Source: JACMLD01 sp039916305 (GTDB lineage: Bacteria; Bacteroidota; Bacteroidia; Chitinophagales; Chitinophagaceae). From it: a stretch of DNA of 64,000 nucleotides. The notes beneath the pieces were generated by a model. It was given only the letters and a program-made list of their open reading frames with translations, ran no database searches and was not told the DNA's origin. Of the stretch, positions 36,918 through 47,400 are shown one piece after another. The stretch is taken from assembly GCA_039916305.1 (NCBI GenBank), contig JBDSLR010000024.1:118676-182675 (forward strand), in the 5' to 3' direction. The position numbers and the translations under genes are program-made. Numbering within the stretch: the first letter of the stretch is position 1; every line of letters starts with the position of its first letter.

Positions 36918-37256
36918 TTACAATTTCTTCATTTCACCTGCTTTTTTTTCACGCCTGCTGTTTCGCATAATCCGTTTGCGGTGCTGCAAACCCCATTCAA
37001 CCATTTCCTGGATAATCTTATCGAGCGACTGGCTGTATTTGGTGAGTTCGTATTCAACGGTTACCGGCGAAGTAGCATATACGGTGCGGGTCACAAAATC
37101 ATTCATCTCCAGTTCTTTTAGTTCCTTGGAGAGAATCTTGGGCGTAATTTCCTGCAATTCACGCTGCAGGTCTTTGAACCGCCTGGGCCCGCCCCGCAGT
37201 GCAATAAGAATCGGAAATTTCCATTTTCCACTCAATACGTACAGGGTATCGTACAT
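36918..37256 (-). CDS. HxlR family winged-helix transcriptional regulator
   Basis: 112 residues. The core LSGKWKFPILIALRGGPRRFKDLQRELQEITPKILSKELKELEMNDFV is the HxlR winged helix. The N-terminus is short: HxlR proteins usually have a conserved Cys-Pro about a dozen residues before GKW. The frame stays open upstream and contains a Cys (CSLWNV), but there is no ATG or GTG before a stop, so the ATG at 37256 is used. HxlR regulators respond to aldehydes, quinones or redox signals. It is divergent from an O-methyltransferase and close to an FMN reductase, both plausible targets in quinone or catechol handling. Confidence 0.88.
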   Translation of the reverse strand: MYDTLYVLSGKWKFPILIALRGGPRRFKDLQRELQEITPKILSKELKELEMNDFVTRTVYATSPVTVEYELTKYSQSLDKIIQEMVEWGLQHRKRIMRNSRREKKAGEMKKL

Positions 37257-37318
37257 AACGTTCCATAAACTACAGGCTTCGGTGCAGCAATACCAGCAGC
37301 CTGCGTTAAAATAAATAG

Positions 37319-37347
37319 TGTACGAAGTCTGCGGACTTCGTACTTAC
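37319..37347. repeat. Dispersed hairpin repeat, copy 1 (possible operator)
   Basis: TACGAAGTC (37321-37329) and GACTTCGTA (37334-37342) form a perfect 9-bp dyad around TGCG. It lies in the 199-bp spacer between the divergent HxlR and O-methyltransferase genes, so an operator role is possible. Related sequences at 55175 and 60039 argue for a dispersed repeat instead. Confidence 0.5.
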
Positions 37348-37455
37348 TGAGGTATACCCGGGCCTCGCCTGGGTGAAATCTGTCCCAGGCATCAGCAATC
37401 AGAATAGTTTCCTAAGTTTACGGTACAAAGAAATCTTCATTAAAATTGCTGTTGT

Positions 37456-38121
37456 ATGAACAATGATATTTTTTCGCAGGTAGACGGCTATATTGCTAAC
37501 CTGTTAAACAGCCCGGATGATATACTGGCTAACACGGAAGCTGCCATTGAATCTTCCGGCATTCCAGCGATTAGTGTATCTGCCAACCAGGGAAAATTTT
37601 TGCATATGCTGGCAAAATGTTGCCAGGCAAAGAAAATCCTTGAAATAGGTACGCTGGGTGGCTACAGTACTATCTGGATGGCAAGGGCACTGCCCAAAGA
37701 CGGGCAACTGCTTACATTGGAACTTGACCCGGGGCACGCCGCGGTAGCGCAAAAAAATATAATAGCTGCCGGACTGGAACAGGTGGTTGAGATTCGTATT
37801 GGAAAAGCAATTGACCTGCTGCCGGCACTGGCTGCCGCCGGTGAAGGCCCTTTCGACATGATATTCATTGATGCAGATAAACCTCCCTATACAGAATACT
37901 TTCAATGGGCACTTAAATTATCCAGACCAGGCACACTAATTATTGCAGACAATGTAATACGCGATGGAAAAGTATTGGATTCCAGCAGTACCGATCCAAT
38001 GGTAATAGGCGCACATCGCTTTAACCAGTCGCTTGCCGGCAATACCGCTGTAACGGCTACCATACTGCAGATGGTGGGCACAAAAGAACACGATGGTATG
38101 GCGCTGGCAATTGTTAATTGA
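37456..38121 (+). CDS. SAM-dependent O-methyltransferase (caffeoyl-CoA OMT-like, family 3)
   Basis: 221 residues, full length for the family. Landmarks: KILEIGTLGGYSTIWMARALP (SAM-binding motif I), LLTLELDPGHAAVAQKNI (acidic residue for the SAM ribose), FDMIFIDADKPPYTEYF (metal-binding Asp region) and GTLIIADNVIRDGKV (second metal ligands). Such enzymes methylate catechol-type hydroxyls with a divalent metal. Cytosolic, no signal peptide. Divergent from an HxlR regulator. Confidence 0.93.
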   Translation: MNNDIFSQVDGYIANLLNSPDDILANTEAAIESSGIPAISVSANQGKFLHMLAKCCQAKKILEIGTLGGYSTIWMARALPKDGQLLTLELDPGHAAVAQKNIIAAGLEQVVEIRIGKAIDLLPALAAAGEGPFDMIFIDADKPPYTEYFQWALKLSRPGTLIIADNVIRDGKVLDSSSTDPMVIGAHRFNQSLAGNTAVTATILQMVGTKEHDGMALAIVN

Positions 38122-38166
38122 ACGACTGCACATCTTAATGGTAACACTTTTTTATCTTATACGTAG

Positions 38167-38205
38167 AGGCCATTTGTGTTGTAATAGTTGAATGGCCTTT
38201 TTTTA
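38167..38205 (+). terminator. Terminator after the O-methyltransferase gene
   Basis: AGGCCATT (38167-38174) pairs with AATGGCCT (38191-38198) and is followed by a run of seven T. It lies 46 bp after the stop. Confidence 0.8.
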
Positions 38206-38227
38206 ATCTCATAGCTAATCAAATCAT

Positions 38228-38794
38228 ATGTTTCAGTTGAAAATAATTACAGCCAGTACAAGGCCCGGTAGAAAAGGTCCTTCTATGGCAGCCTGGATCC
38301 AGGCAAAAGCCATCGCGCATGGAGCTTTTGATGTGGAAATGCTTGACCTTGCAGCCATAAACCTTCCTTTTCTTGATGAGCCCGAGCACCCGCGCCTGAA
38401 AAAATACCAGCATGCTCATACAAAAAAATGGAGTGCGTCCATAGAAGCTGCCGACGCATTCATTATGGTAACGCCGGAATACAATTACGGTATGCCGGCT
38501 TCTTTAAAAAATGCCCTGGATTTTCTTTTTTGGGAATGGGCCAAAAAACCGGTTGGTTTTGTAAGTTATGGCGGCCAGTCGGGCGGTATCAGATCTGTGC
38601 AGATGCTGAAGCAGGTAGTCACCACCTTAAAAATGATGCCATTGCCGGAATCCATCGCCATACCATTTTTTTCAAAGCATATTAACGAAGACGGTGTCTT
38701 CAATGCCGGCGAAACACTTGATAAAAATGCGGATGAGTTGTTAAAAGAACTTGCCAGCTGGGCAGGCGCACTTAAAACAATCAGGCAGCAATAA
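38228..38794 (+). CDS. NADPH-dependent FMN reductase
   Basis: 188 residues, a single flavodoxin-like fold. ITASTRPGRKGPSMAAWI is the FMN phosphate loop, FIMVTPEYNYGMPASLKNALD binds the isoalloxazine ring, and FVSYGGQSGGIRSVQ is the second flavin contact. The family transfers two electrons from NAD(P)H through FMN to quinones, azo compounds or chromate. Cytosolic. A terminator separates it from the O-methyltransferase upstream, but the functional pairing with the HxlR regulator is plausible. Confidence 0.93.
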   Translation: MFQLKIITASTRPGRKGPSMAAWIQAKAIAHGAFDVEMLDLAAINLPFLDEPEHPRLKKYQHAHTKKWSASIEAADAFIMVTPEYNYGMPASLKNALDFLFWEWAKKPVGFVSYGGQSGGIRSVQMLKQVVTTLKMMPLPESIAIPFFSKHINEDGVFNAGETLDKNADELLKELASWAGALKTIRQQ

Positions 38795-38922
38795 AAACGG
38801 GCCGCGCTTCTTCTCCACATACTGCAATATTCAACCCGGCTTGCCGTTGTAATGGTAATTTTCAGCAATTAAATAAACTGCTGTTTTTACTATTTTAACC
38901 GACCTTTTAACCTTTTACTCAT

Positions 38923-40524
38923 ATGAAATTTTCCCTGCTGATCGGAAGCTGCCTTGTATTTTCTCTTGTAAACGGGCAAAGTAAAAAATTCTCTTTTAAG
39001 CTGGGCGAAGAATACGAATTACCAAGAAAAACGGAGGATCTCGCTTTTTTTGGGAACGATCAGGATGGCATTGTAAACCTGTCATTAAAAAAAGAAGAGC
39101 TGAACATTATCCGTTTTGATGCCCAAAGGCTAAGCCATACCAGCGAAAAAACAATAGAACTGGCAAAGGCATCTAAAAACTTCAACAGCGAAGAAGTGGT
39201 GACAATGGGCAACAATTATTTCTGGCTGCACAGCGACTGGGAAAAAGACGCCGAAAAAAACATACTCTATTACGATAAAATAGATGTGGCCAGCGGCAAG
39301 CTGACAGAAATCAATCACAAACTGATTGAAACAACCAGGCTGGGCGGCGAATCAGCTACGATGACCGGTTTTTACAGGTATAAGCTGACAGGTAAATACA
39401 AATTTAATTATGATGCAGCAGCGAAAAAATTACTGGTGAGCTACCGGTTTCAGCCCGAAGAAAGAAATGATAAAAAAAATTATGATAAAATAGGTTTGCA
39501 GGTTTTTGATGAAAACATGCATAAAATATGGGGCGGTGAATTTACAATGCCTTATACAGAAGCCATCATGGATAATTCTGATTTTTCAGTAGACGCCAGT
39601 GGCAATGCATACTTGCTGGCCAAGATATATGACACGGATGCCCGTAAAGAAAAAGACAAAGCCACCGGTAAACCGGCTTATCATTTTGAAGTATTTAAAT
39701 TCAGCAAAGGCAGTAAACAGGTTATTCACCCTTCGGTATCAATTGACGATTACTATATCAAACAGCCAACCCTGATTGAAAACACCCTGCATGATATGGT
39801 CATTGCCTGTACCTACAGCAAAAAATCATCTACCAACGGAACAGATGGCATCTTCCTGGCCATCATGGATCAGAACGGGAAAGTGATCAAATATAAAAAT
39901 GGATATTATGAATTTCCGATAGCGGAGCTCACAAAATTTGAATCCGGTCGCAAAAAAAGAAGGATGGAAAATAAGGATGATTACGAAAATCCGGACCTTT
40001 CTGTCAGGGATGTGCTGGTGGAAAGCGATGGCAGTGTATTTGTTGCCTGCGAAGAATACCATTCTGAAACGCAGTCGCACATGGACAGCAGGGGCAACTG
40101 GACGTATTCTACCATGTACTATTATGATGACATCCTGGGCGCAAAAATAAGTTCTTCCGGCCAGTTTGAATGGTTAAGAAAAGTACCAAAAAGACAGAAA
40201 GGAAATATGGGAAGGGATGCCATGAGTTTTAAATTGATCAGTGATGCGTCGGGCTATTATTTTCTTTTCCTGGATAATAAAAAAAATATGGAACTGGCTG
40301 AAGATGAAACCCCCAAATACCATATTGATGGCCGGGGTGGCCAGGTGGTGGTGGCTAAACTGGATAATAAAGGCGTGTTGAATAAAGAGATTGTATTTGA
40401 TACAAGAGAAGAAGATGTAAAAATTTACCCTGCAGATTTTAGCAGGATTAATGGCAACCAGTTTGTTGGACGGGCCAGGGTAAAACGAAACCTGTATCAG
40501 CCCCTGCTGATTACTGTAAATTAA
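38923..40524 (+). CDS. Exported protein of unknown function (Bacteroidota-specific, probable beta-propeller)
   Basis: 533 residues with signal peptide MKFSLLIGSCLVFSLVNGQ. The body is beta-rich, with repeated patterns of the type FDENMHKIWGGEF, VDASGNAYLLAKIYD, LVESDGSVFVACEEYHSET and ISDASGYYFLFLDNK, suggesting a propeller of five to seven blades. No catalytic motif is seen. Similar exported 500-550-residue proteins are common and uncharacterised in this phylum. No operon partner. Confidence 0.7.
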   Translation: MKFSLLIGSCLVFSLVNGQSKKFSFKLGEEYELPRKTEDLAFFGNDQDGIVNLSLKKEELNIIRFDAQRLSHTSEKTIELAKASKNFNSEEVVTMGNNYFWLHSDWEKDAEKNILYYDKIDVASGKLTEINHKLIETTRLGGESATMTGFYRYKLTGKYKFNYDAAAKKLLVSYRFQPEERNDKKNYDKIGLQVFDENMHKIWGGEFTMPYTEAIMDNSDFSVDASGNAYLLAKIYDTDARKEKDKATGKPAYHFEVFKFSKGSKQVIHPSVSIDDYYIKQPTLIENTLHDMVIACTYSKKSSTNGTDGIFLAIMDQNGKVIKYKNGYYEFPIAELTKFESGRKKRRMENKDDYENPDLSVRDVLVESDGSVFVACEEYHSETQSHMDSRGNWTYSTMYYYDDILGAKISSSGQFEWLRKVPKRQKGNMGRDAMSFKLISDASGYYFLFLDNKKNMELAEDETPKYHIDGRGGQVVVAKLDNKGVLNKEIVFDTREEDVKIYPADFSRINGNQFVGRARVKRNLYQPLLITVN

Positions 40525-40600
40525 TAAGGCCGCAGGTTACCTGATGCCAAATAAATAACATAACGAGCGTATAACACAAGAGCTGTTTTAATTTAAGCTG

Positions 40601-40637
40601 GTTATAATAGCGGTCGTATAACACCCGCTATTATAAC
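40601..40637. repeat. Perfect 13-bp inverted repeat
   Basis: GTTATAATAGCGG (40601-40613) and CCGCTATTATAAC (40625-40637) around an 11-nt loop. CGTATAACAC occurs inside the loop region (40615-40624) and again upstream at 40568-40577. No T-run follows, so it is not a classic terminator. The remaining 40525-40882 spacer shows no gene. Confidence 0.5.
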
Positions 40638-40882
40638 ATTTTCCAGCCGGGCCTTGCATAACTTTTGTAACAGCATTGTTGTCTTCGCGATTTGAAAAAC
40701 CACCTGGAGGCATCCGCGAAAAAAACTGCCAGCTTCACAGCATCTTTTGAACTGCTACAACATATCAAGCTTTCCATCCCTTTCATCAAAGAAATTGTTT
40801 CGCGGCTCCTGCACAGGCTTTCTTTGCTGTTGACAACGATGTTTCAACACATCTATCAATTATTAACCTTAATACTTATTGT

Positions 40883-41356
40883 ATGTTACAACGCAGCTCA
40901 ACATCAGCGGCCTTTGCATCATTTATGGTGCTTGTATTTTCTTGTCTCCTGTTTTCCTTCTCCGGCAAAATGGGGGGTGATAAGTTTGAAATATATCTTA
41001 ATAAAAAACTGGCCATTCAGCAGTACGTCACCATGAATGATCCCGTAAAAAGCCTGCAGCTTGATCAAAACAATTTAAATGACCAGGTAGAAGTCTATTA
41101 CAGCCACTGCGGAAAGACCGGTACTGGCAGAAGTATCAGTATCCGCGACGCGCAGCACAGGATCTTAAAAGAATGGCATTTCCAGGACACGCCCGACGCC
41201 AAAACATCCATGGCATGTAATGTAAAAGATATTATCGGCCTTCAAAAACTCCGCAATACTACTAACCTGAGCCTTTATTATACCGCGCATGAACTTCCTG
41301 CCGGACGATTGCTGGCCATCCTTACTACAGATGATACACTGAAAACAGCACCTTAA
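40883..41356 (+). CDS. Small exported hypothetical protein
   Basis: 157 residues. The N-terminal 30 residues are hydrophobic (FASFMVLVFSCLLFSFSG), consistent with a signal peptide or anchor. The mature part has FEIYLNKKLAIQQYV, VEVYYSHCGKTGTGRSISIRD and LSLYYTAHELPAGRLLAIL, a beta-rich pattern with two cysteines. The family is not recognised. Its own start fits better than the overlapping open frame at 40692, which lacks protein-like composition. Confidence 0.65.
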   Translation: MLQRSSTSAAFASFMVLVFSCLLFSFSGKMGGDKFEIYLNKKLAIQQYVTMNDPVKSLQLDQNNLNDQVEVYYSHCGKTGTGRSISIRDAQHRILKEWHFQDTPDAKTSMACNVKDIIGLQKLRNTTNLSLYYTAHELPAGRLLAILTTDDTLKTAP

Positions 41357-41753
41357 CGCGGTGTATCCACCAATACAATCTACCCGTTATTGCAGCTTGC
41401 GTAATTAATTTACACAGCTGCAATTTTTTTAACGCCTCACCCGGGCCGCATCTTCTCGTTTCTTATCCGAGGGCGGTATATATCCTCACATTATTCTCCT
41501 GGCGACTATTAGGAAGTTATCTGCCCTCCAGTAAGCGTTTAGCGCATTATACTCAACAGCGGCTTTAAAAATTAACCTGGCATTACAAACCTTTTAAGCA
41601 TTCCTGTTGTTTAACTATTAACACCATAAACATAAACAAAAGGCGGGGCCGATGCTGTTCTGATAACCGAACCCGGACAGGGATCTTACTGTTTTGCCTG
41701 GAAATTTATGCTTCCATTTTAAATAATTCATTTTAAAACCAAATGTTACAATT
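41357..41753. other. Gene-free spacer
   Basis: About 400 bp before the fasciclin gene. No convincing gene, terminator or promoter box is seen. Confidence 0.4.
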
Positions 41754-42272
41754 ATGAAATCACTTAAAAGAACCGCGCTTTTTATTGCAGCCAGTGTGCT
41801 TACATTCAATGTTTTTGCCCAGGCCAAAAAAGACATCGTGGACGTGGCGGCAGGCTCCCCGGCACATACAACGTTGGTAGCGGCAGTTAAAGCAGCTGAC
41901 CTGGTAGAAACATTAAAAGGCGCTGGTCCGTTTACCGTATTTGCGCCTGTCAATGATGCTTTTGGCAAGCTGCCTTCCGGCACGGTAGAAACCTTGCTAA
42001 AACCAGAGAATAAGGCAAAACTGGCGGCTGTACTTACTTATCATGTAGTAGCCGGAAAGCTGGATGCAAAAGCAGTGCTGGCTGCTATAAAAAAAGGAAA
42101 TGGAAAAGCAGGACTTACCACAGTAGCGGGGGGAAAATTAACCGCAGCGCTGGAAAGCGGAAAAGTGGTGCTAACAGATGAAAACGGAAGTAAATCAACC
42201 GTTACTGCCACCGATTTAATGGCCAGCAATGGTATTATTCATGTAATTGATACTGTTCTGTTGCCTAAGTAG
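41754..42272 (+). CDS. Exported fasciclin (FAS1) domain protein
   Basis: 172 residues with signal peptide MKSLKRTALFIAASVLTFNVFA and one complete FAS1 domain (about 27-170). H1 motif: GPFTVFAPVNDAFGKLP. H2 region: LTYHVVAGKLDAKAV. The end is NGIIHVIDTVLLP. FAS1 domains mediate adhesion to polysaccharides and proteins at the cell surface. Monocistronic, with a terminator immediately downstream. Confidence 0.95.
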   Translation: MKSLKRTALFIAASVLTFNVFAQAKKDIVDVAAGSPAHTTLVAAVKAADLVETLKGAGPFTVFAPVNDAFGKLPSGTVETLLKPENKAKLAAVLTYHVVAGKLDAKAVLAAIKKGNGKAGLTTVAGGKLTAALESGKVVLTDENGSKSTVTATDLMASNGIIHVIDTVLLPK

Positions 42273-42290
42273 AATTTTACTGCTATAAAA

Positions 42291-42327
42291 AAGCTGGCTC
42301 TTTGTATAAAAGGAGCCGGCTTTTTTA
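42291..42327 (+). terminator. Terminator after the fasciclin gene
   Basis: AAGCTGGCTC (42291-42300) pairs with GAGCCGGCTT (42313-42322), one T-G pair, followed by a T-run. Confidence 0.85.
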
Positions 42328-42478
42328 TTGGCATTCTAAATTTGTGTGTCGTGTTCCACTGTAAGAAAACTATGAAATTATATTTATGAACGGTTGATTT
42401 TTAAATACCCCCCACCTCTTGAGCATACACCCGTTATATACTATTTTTACCGGTTCAGAAAATAAACTCCCCTGCACC

Positions 42479-43057
42479 ATGAATGAAAAAGTAAATATCC
42501 TTCAAACAGAAATTCTCTCCAGCAACTGGTACACACTAAAAAAAATAACTTATGAATACCTGAAAAAAGATGGCACCCGCCAGGTCCAGGATCGCGAAGC
42601 GTACGACCGGGGAAATGGCGCTACCATACTACTGTACAACAGCGCATCAAAAACAGTCATCCTTACCCGGCAGTTTCGCCTGCCAACTTTTATAAATGGC
42701 AATGCGGATGGCATGCTCATTGAAGCCTGTGCCGGCTTGCTTGATAAGGACAACCCGGAAGACTGCATACGCCGCGAAACAGAAGAAGAAACCGGCTACA
42801 AGATTACAGACGTGCGTAAAATATATGAGGCGTATATGTCGCCCGGCTCTGTAACAGAAATCCTTCATTTTTTTGTTGCAGCGTATACTGCCTCCATGAA
42901 AATCAGTGATGGTGGCGGTATAGAACACGAACAGGAAAACATTGACGTACTTGAACTGCCCTTCAGCAAAGCCATGCAAATGATGCAGGATGGTGAAATA
43001 AAAGATGCCAAAACAATTATGCTGCTGCAGTATGCAAAGCTGAATAACCTGCTTTAG
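42479..43057 (+). CDS. nudK: GDP-mannose pyrophosphatase NudK (Nudix hydrolase)
   Basis: 192 residues from ATG at 42479 (MNEKVNILQTEILSSNWYTLKKITYEY), the standard length for NudK; an upstream in-frame ATG-less extension from 42419 is not needed. The Nudix box AGLLDKDNPEDCIRRETEEETGY keeps the catalytic RETEEE core. RQFRLPTF and YMSPGSVTEILHFF are NudK family features. The enzyme hydrolyses GDP-mannose to GMP and mannose 1-phosphate. Unlike the regulator at 1092, this is an intact Nudix hydrolase. Confidence 0.92.
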   Translation: MNEKVNILQTEILSSNWYTLKKITYEYLKKDGTRQVQDREAYDRGNGATILLYNSASKTVILTRQFRLPTFINGNADGMLIEACAGLLDKDNPEDCIRRETEEETGYKITDVRKIYEAYMSPGSVTEILHFFVAAYTASMKISDGGGIEHEQENIDVLELPFSKAMQMMQDGEIKDAKTIMLLQYAKLNNLL

Positions 43058-43162
43058 AAACTAAAGTATAAACTATACTGCTGATTTTTGTGACGGGTAT
43101 TTTGTGACCGCTATTGATCCGTAAATGCAGGCAATCACAAAATACCCCCATCAGCCATTTCT

Positions 43163-43993
43163 TTAATAGCCATAAGCAATGCTCTGTTCAATACCGGGTA
43201 TTTGCTTTTTGTAATAGGCATCACGTTTGGCGGGTGTAGCAGCTTTTTCTTTTGCCATGGCAATCATCAGCATTTTTGTGTGCTTAATATTTTCTGCTTT
43301 TGTAAGTGTGGTCACACTGCCATTGCCTTCAAAATAATAATGAGTGGCAATAAATTTCTTTACATGTTCCCGGCTTTCGCGCGGAAGATAAGACTGCAGC
43401 GCCCAGAAATTATGGCTGCCGGATTTACGGATGGCTTTGTATACAGGGCCGGGGCCGCAATTGTAAGCCGCCATCACCAGTAGCCAGTCGCCAAATTCTC
43501 TGTACAAGTCCCGCAGGTATAAAGCAGCTGCCTTTGTGCTTTTGTTATACTGCTTCCGCTCATCATTACCGGCGGCAACTTTCAGGCCGAGCATCTTTGC
43601 AGTTACCGGCATTAGTTGCCACGGACCTGCTGCACCTACGCGTGAAACCGCGGTAGCTTTTAATTCTGATTCTATTACGGCCAGGTACTTTAACTCCAGC
43701 GGAAGGCCATATTTTGCAAAAACTATATCCATTGTTTTGAACGGCGATTTGCTTCTGTTTTTGATCTTCACCAGCCCTTCATTGTTCTTCTGAATATAAT
43801 TACTCACAAATTTTACCGCGTTGCTGTTTAACTCAACCCTGGTAGCTGCAATAGCTGATACAGCAGCAGTCGTTGAGTCATCGGGCTCCGCAACAGCCGT
43901 GTTTGGGGGATGCTGGTAACTGATAAACGGGAAAGAAATAAATAGTAATAAATGGCTGCCAAAAACAGTCTTTGAAAACGTTGAATTCAACAT
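43163..43993 (-). CDS. Lytic transglycosylase (SLT domain, MltD-like)
   Basis: 276 residues with an N-terminal export segment. The SLT domain occupies about 90-215: YGLPLELKYLAVIESELKATAVSRVGAAGPWQLMPVTAKMLGL includes the catalytic glutamate in VIESE and the GPWQLMP motif, followed by WLLVMAAYNCGPGPVYKAI. It cleaves peptidoglycan glycan strands to form anhydromuropeptides. No LysM repeats follow, unlike E. coli MltD, which makes the protein short. Confidence 0.9.
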   Translation of the reverse strand: MLNSTFSKTVFGSHLLLFISFPFISYQHPPNTAVAEPDDSTTAAVSAIAATRVELNSNAVKFVSNYIQKNNEGLVKIKNRSKSPFKTMDIVFAKYGLPLELKYLAVIESELKATAVSRVGAAGPWQLMPVTAKMLGLKVAAGNDERKQYNKSTKAAALYLRDLYREFGDWLLVMAAYNCGPGPVYKAIRKSGSHNFWALQSYLPRESREHVKKFIATHYYFEGNGSVTTLTKAENIKHTKMLMIAMAKEKAATPAKRDAYYKKQIPGIEQSIAYGY

Positions 43994-44457
43994 TGTTTTT
44001 ATTTTTGAGGTAAAACAATGCCGACCCTGAAGATTTGGATTGGTAAATAGGTAAATGATTAGGCACAGGAATATTGGCAGTTGTGCAGTAAGATATCCGG
44101 GGGTACGGTCAGATTAGGCTTTTCAGTGAAACCGGCTACTGCACAGTAGCATGTAAAACTGCTAACGGGGTAAAGATAATAGCCGTTCCTGGTAAATCAT
44201 AGCCTCTTATACGATGGAAAAATACGATGTCTGTCTAAACTGCCGGTTATCATCGGTTTAGCCGGCAAAGATTTTAGGTGCTGTTTAAGGCCAGGGCCGG
44301 TTTACCCCATTATATTTGAGCAAAAGAAGTAATGCGGAAAAGAAATTAAAGTAATTTAGAAGCGCTTATATTAAATTAACAATTGCCTGGGTTGAAAAAA
44401 ATAACTTATGCCCGCATGTTTTGTTAATGCCCTACTACCAAATACAAGTTTTTTTAC
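43994..44457. other. Gene-free divergent spacer
   Basis: About 460 bp between the divergent transglycosylase and histidine kinase genes. No gene, clear -7 box or hairpin that I can support. Confidence 0.4.
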
Positions 44458-47400
44458 ATGGATACAGCAGCAGCGCTTAAATACAACTTTCTGGCGGGAG
44501 GAGGAGAAATGGGGGAACTTACCAGGGAAAAAGACTGGAGTAAAACAACGCTGGGCGATATAGAGGGTTGGCCCCAGAGCCTCCTCACCACCCTGAGCAT
44601 TATTCTTCATTCAAAATTCCCGATGTTTCTTTTTTGGGGAGCAGACCTTACCTGTTTCTATAATGATGCCTACCGGCCAAGCCTGGGCAAGGATAGTAAA
44701 CATCCGCTTATACTTGGAATGCCAGGCATACAGGCCTGGCCTGAGATCTGGGATATAATTCATCCGTTAATAGAACAGGTACTGGAGGGTGGTGAAGCTT
44801 CATGGAGTGAGGACCAGTTAATACCTTTCTACCGAAATAAAAAAATAGAAGATGTTTACTGGACTTTCAGTTACAGCCCTGTAAATGATGAATCCGGAAA
44901 AGTAGCCGGCGTATTTGTTACCTGCTCAGAAACCACTGATAAAATTAATGCGGCTAAAAAGATTGCAGAGAGTGAAAGAGATTTCCGCTCACTGATACAT
45001 GAGTCGCCCCTGGCCGCCGCCGTATTCAGGGGCAGAGATCTTATTATTGAACTGGCCAATGATGCAAGCCTTGAACTATGGGGGAAAGACCGGGCTGTTA
45101 TTGGTAAGAAGGTAGCGCACGTATTTCCTGGACTGGAAGGTCAGCAATACCAATCAATACTCAGAAAAGTATATGAAACGGGTACCACGTTTGAAAGCAG
45201 GGAAACCCTTGCACTGCTCCAAAAAGAAAATCGCCAGCAACCTGTTTATGTAAATTTCATTTACAAAGCGCTGAGAGATGAAAATGGTTTTATTACAGGC
45301 ATTTTGTCGATGGGTTATAACGTAACTGAACAGGTAAATGCCAGGAACCAGCTGGAGGAGATGGAAGAACGAACCCGGCTGGCCATTGACGCAAACGAGA
45401 TTGGCATTTATGATTTAAATATACTGACCGGTGAAGTAGTATTCTCTGAAAAGATGCACCATATTTATGGCTCCGCAGAACCGCTCTCTGCTGACATGTA
45501 TATTTCCATGATTCACCCGCATGATTTGGAGCTGCGCAAAAAAGCGCATGAAAAAGCGTTGTTAACCGGCAAACTGGAATATGAGTTCCGGATAGTTTTA
45601 AACGATGGAAGCATCCGCTGGATAGACTCACACTCAAAATTATATTATAACAAAAACGGTGAAGCCATCAGGCGCATAGGCACAATCCAGGATATTACCC
45701 AACAAAAAAACATGCTGTCTTTAATAGAAGATACAGAAAAAAAATTCCGTGATACGGTTATGCAGGCCCCTGTGGGCATTGTACTGCTCAAAGGATCCCG
45801 GTTCAACGTGGAAATGGCCAATGAAACCTATTTGCAGCTGGTGGGCAAAAAAGAAAATGAATTTGTGGGAAAGCCATTGTTTGAGACATTGCCGGAGGTG
45901 CGGGAAATTGTTGAGCCCCTGCTGGCCGGCGTGTTAAAAACCGGGGAAGCGTATCACGCCCAGGAACTGGAGGTAACCCTAAACCGGTTTGGAAAAAAAG
46001 AAAAAGGTTATTTTAATCTTGTTTACCAGCCCATGCGCGAAAACGATGGCAGCATTACCGGTGTAATGGCCATTGCAAATGAAGTGACCAAGCAGGTGGA
46101 GGCCAAGTTTTCACTGGAAGAAAACAAAGAGAAATTCAGTAAGCTCGTGATGCAATCGCCCATTGCCATGACCATCTGGCGTGGCCAGGATTATATCATT
46201 GAAATAGCCAATGAGGCAATGCTGGCTAATATCTGGCGAAAAGATGCTAATGAAATAATCGGCAAAAAAGCCCTGGAGATTTTTCCCGAATTGATTGAAC
46301 AGCAATACGCCGCACTGCTGGAAGAAGTTTTTACAAAAGGGCTTGTCCACCGCCAGAATGAATCGGTTACTTACGTGCAGGGTAATGACGGCATGAAAAA
46401 ATTTTATCTTGATTTTGAATATTCGCCCCTGTTTGAAAAAGACAACAGCATTTCCGGCATCATGATAACGGTGAATGATGTTACGCAAAAAGTAGAAGCG
46501 CGACAGCAACTGGAAGATGCAGAAGCAAGGCTCCGGCTGGCGGCAGAAGGTACGGGCCTGGCCACCTGGGATCTTGATTTACAAAACAGGCATATTATCT
46601 ATTCGCCCCGCCTGGCGGTTATCTTTGGCTACGATGAATCAAGTATTATAACTCACGCGCAAATGCGTGAAGGCGTTCACCCGGATGATCGGCGCTCAAT
46701 TGTTGAGCCGGCTTTTGAGACGGCCATAAAAACAGGCATTTATCTGTACGAAGCAAGAGTGGTTCATCCAAATAATAATATACGCTGGATACGCACCCAG
46801 GGAAAAGTGATTTTTGATGAAAACCGAACGCCCCTTAGAATGCTGGGCACCATACGCGACATTACAGAAGAAAAGGAAAATGAAGCAAAGCTGATGCACC
46901 TGGCAGCCATAGTACAATCATCTGATGATGCCATTATCAGTAAAACAATAGAAGGTATAATTACAAGCTGGAATTATGCGGCACAGAAAATGTTTCATTA
47001 CACTGCAGAAGAAATGATTGGCCAGCATATTACAAAATTGATTCCCGAGCACAAAATAGACGAAGAAACTACTATTATCAGTCGGCTCAAAAAAGGCGAA
47101 CGAATTGAACATTTTGAAACACAGCGAAGAACCAGGGAGAATACAATACTGGACATATCACTGAGCATTTCTCCTTTAAAAGATGGTAATGGCCGGGTAA
47201 CAGGCGCATCAAAAATTATACGGGATATATCAAGGCAAAAAGAAACAGAGCGGCGGGTTAATGAAAATGAACAAAAGTTCCGGCTGCTGGCCGATTCAAT
47301 GCCGCAGTTTATCTGGACCGGTGATCCCAAAGGACACCTTACCTATTTTAGCAGAACAGTCCATGTGTACTCGGGCTTAACACCGCTGCAGATGGAAGAA

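Noticed and set aside
36790..37314. Plus-strand open frame of 174 codons
   Set aside because: Antisense to the HxlR regulator, which has a clear winged-helix motif.
40692..41036. Plus-strand open frame of 114 codons
   Set aside because: Overlaps the start of the exported hypothetical gene at 40883 in another frame and has no signal or family.
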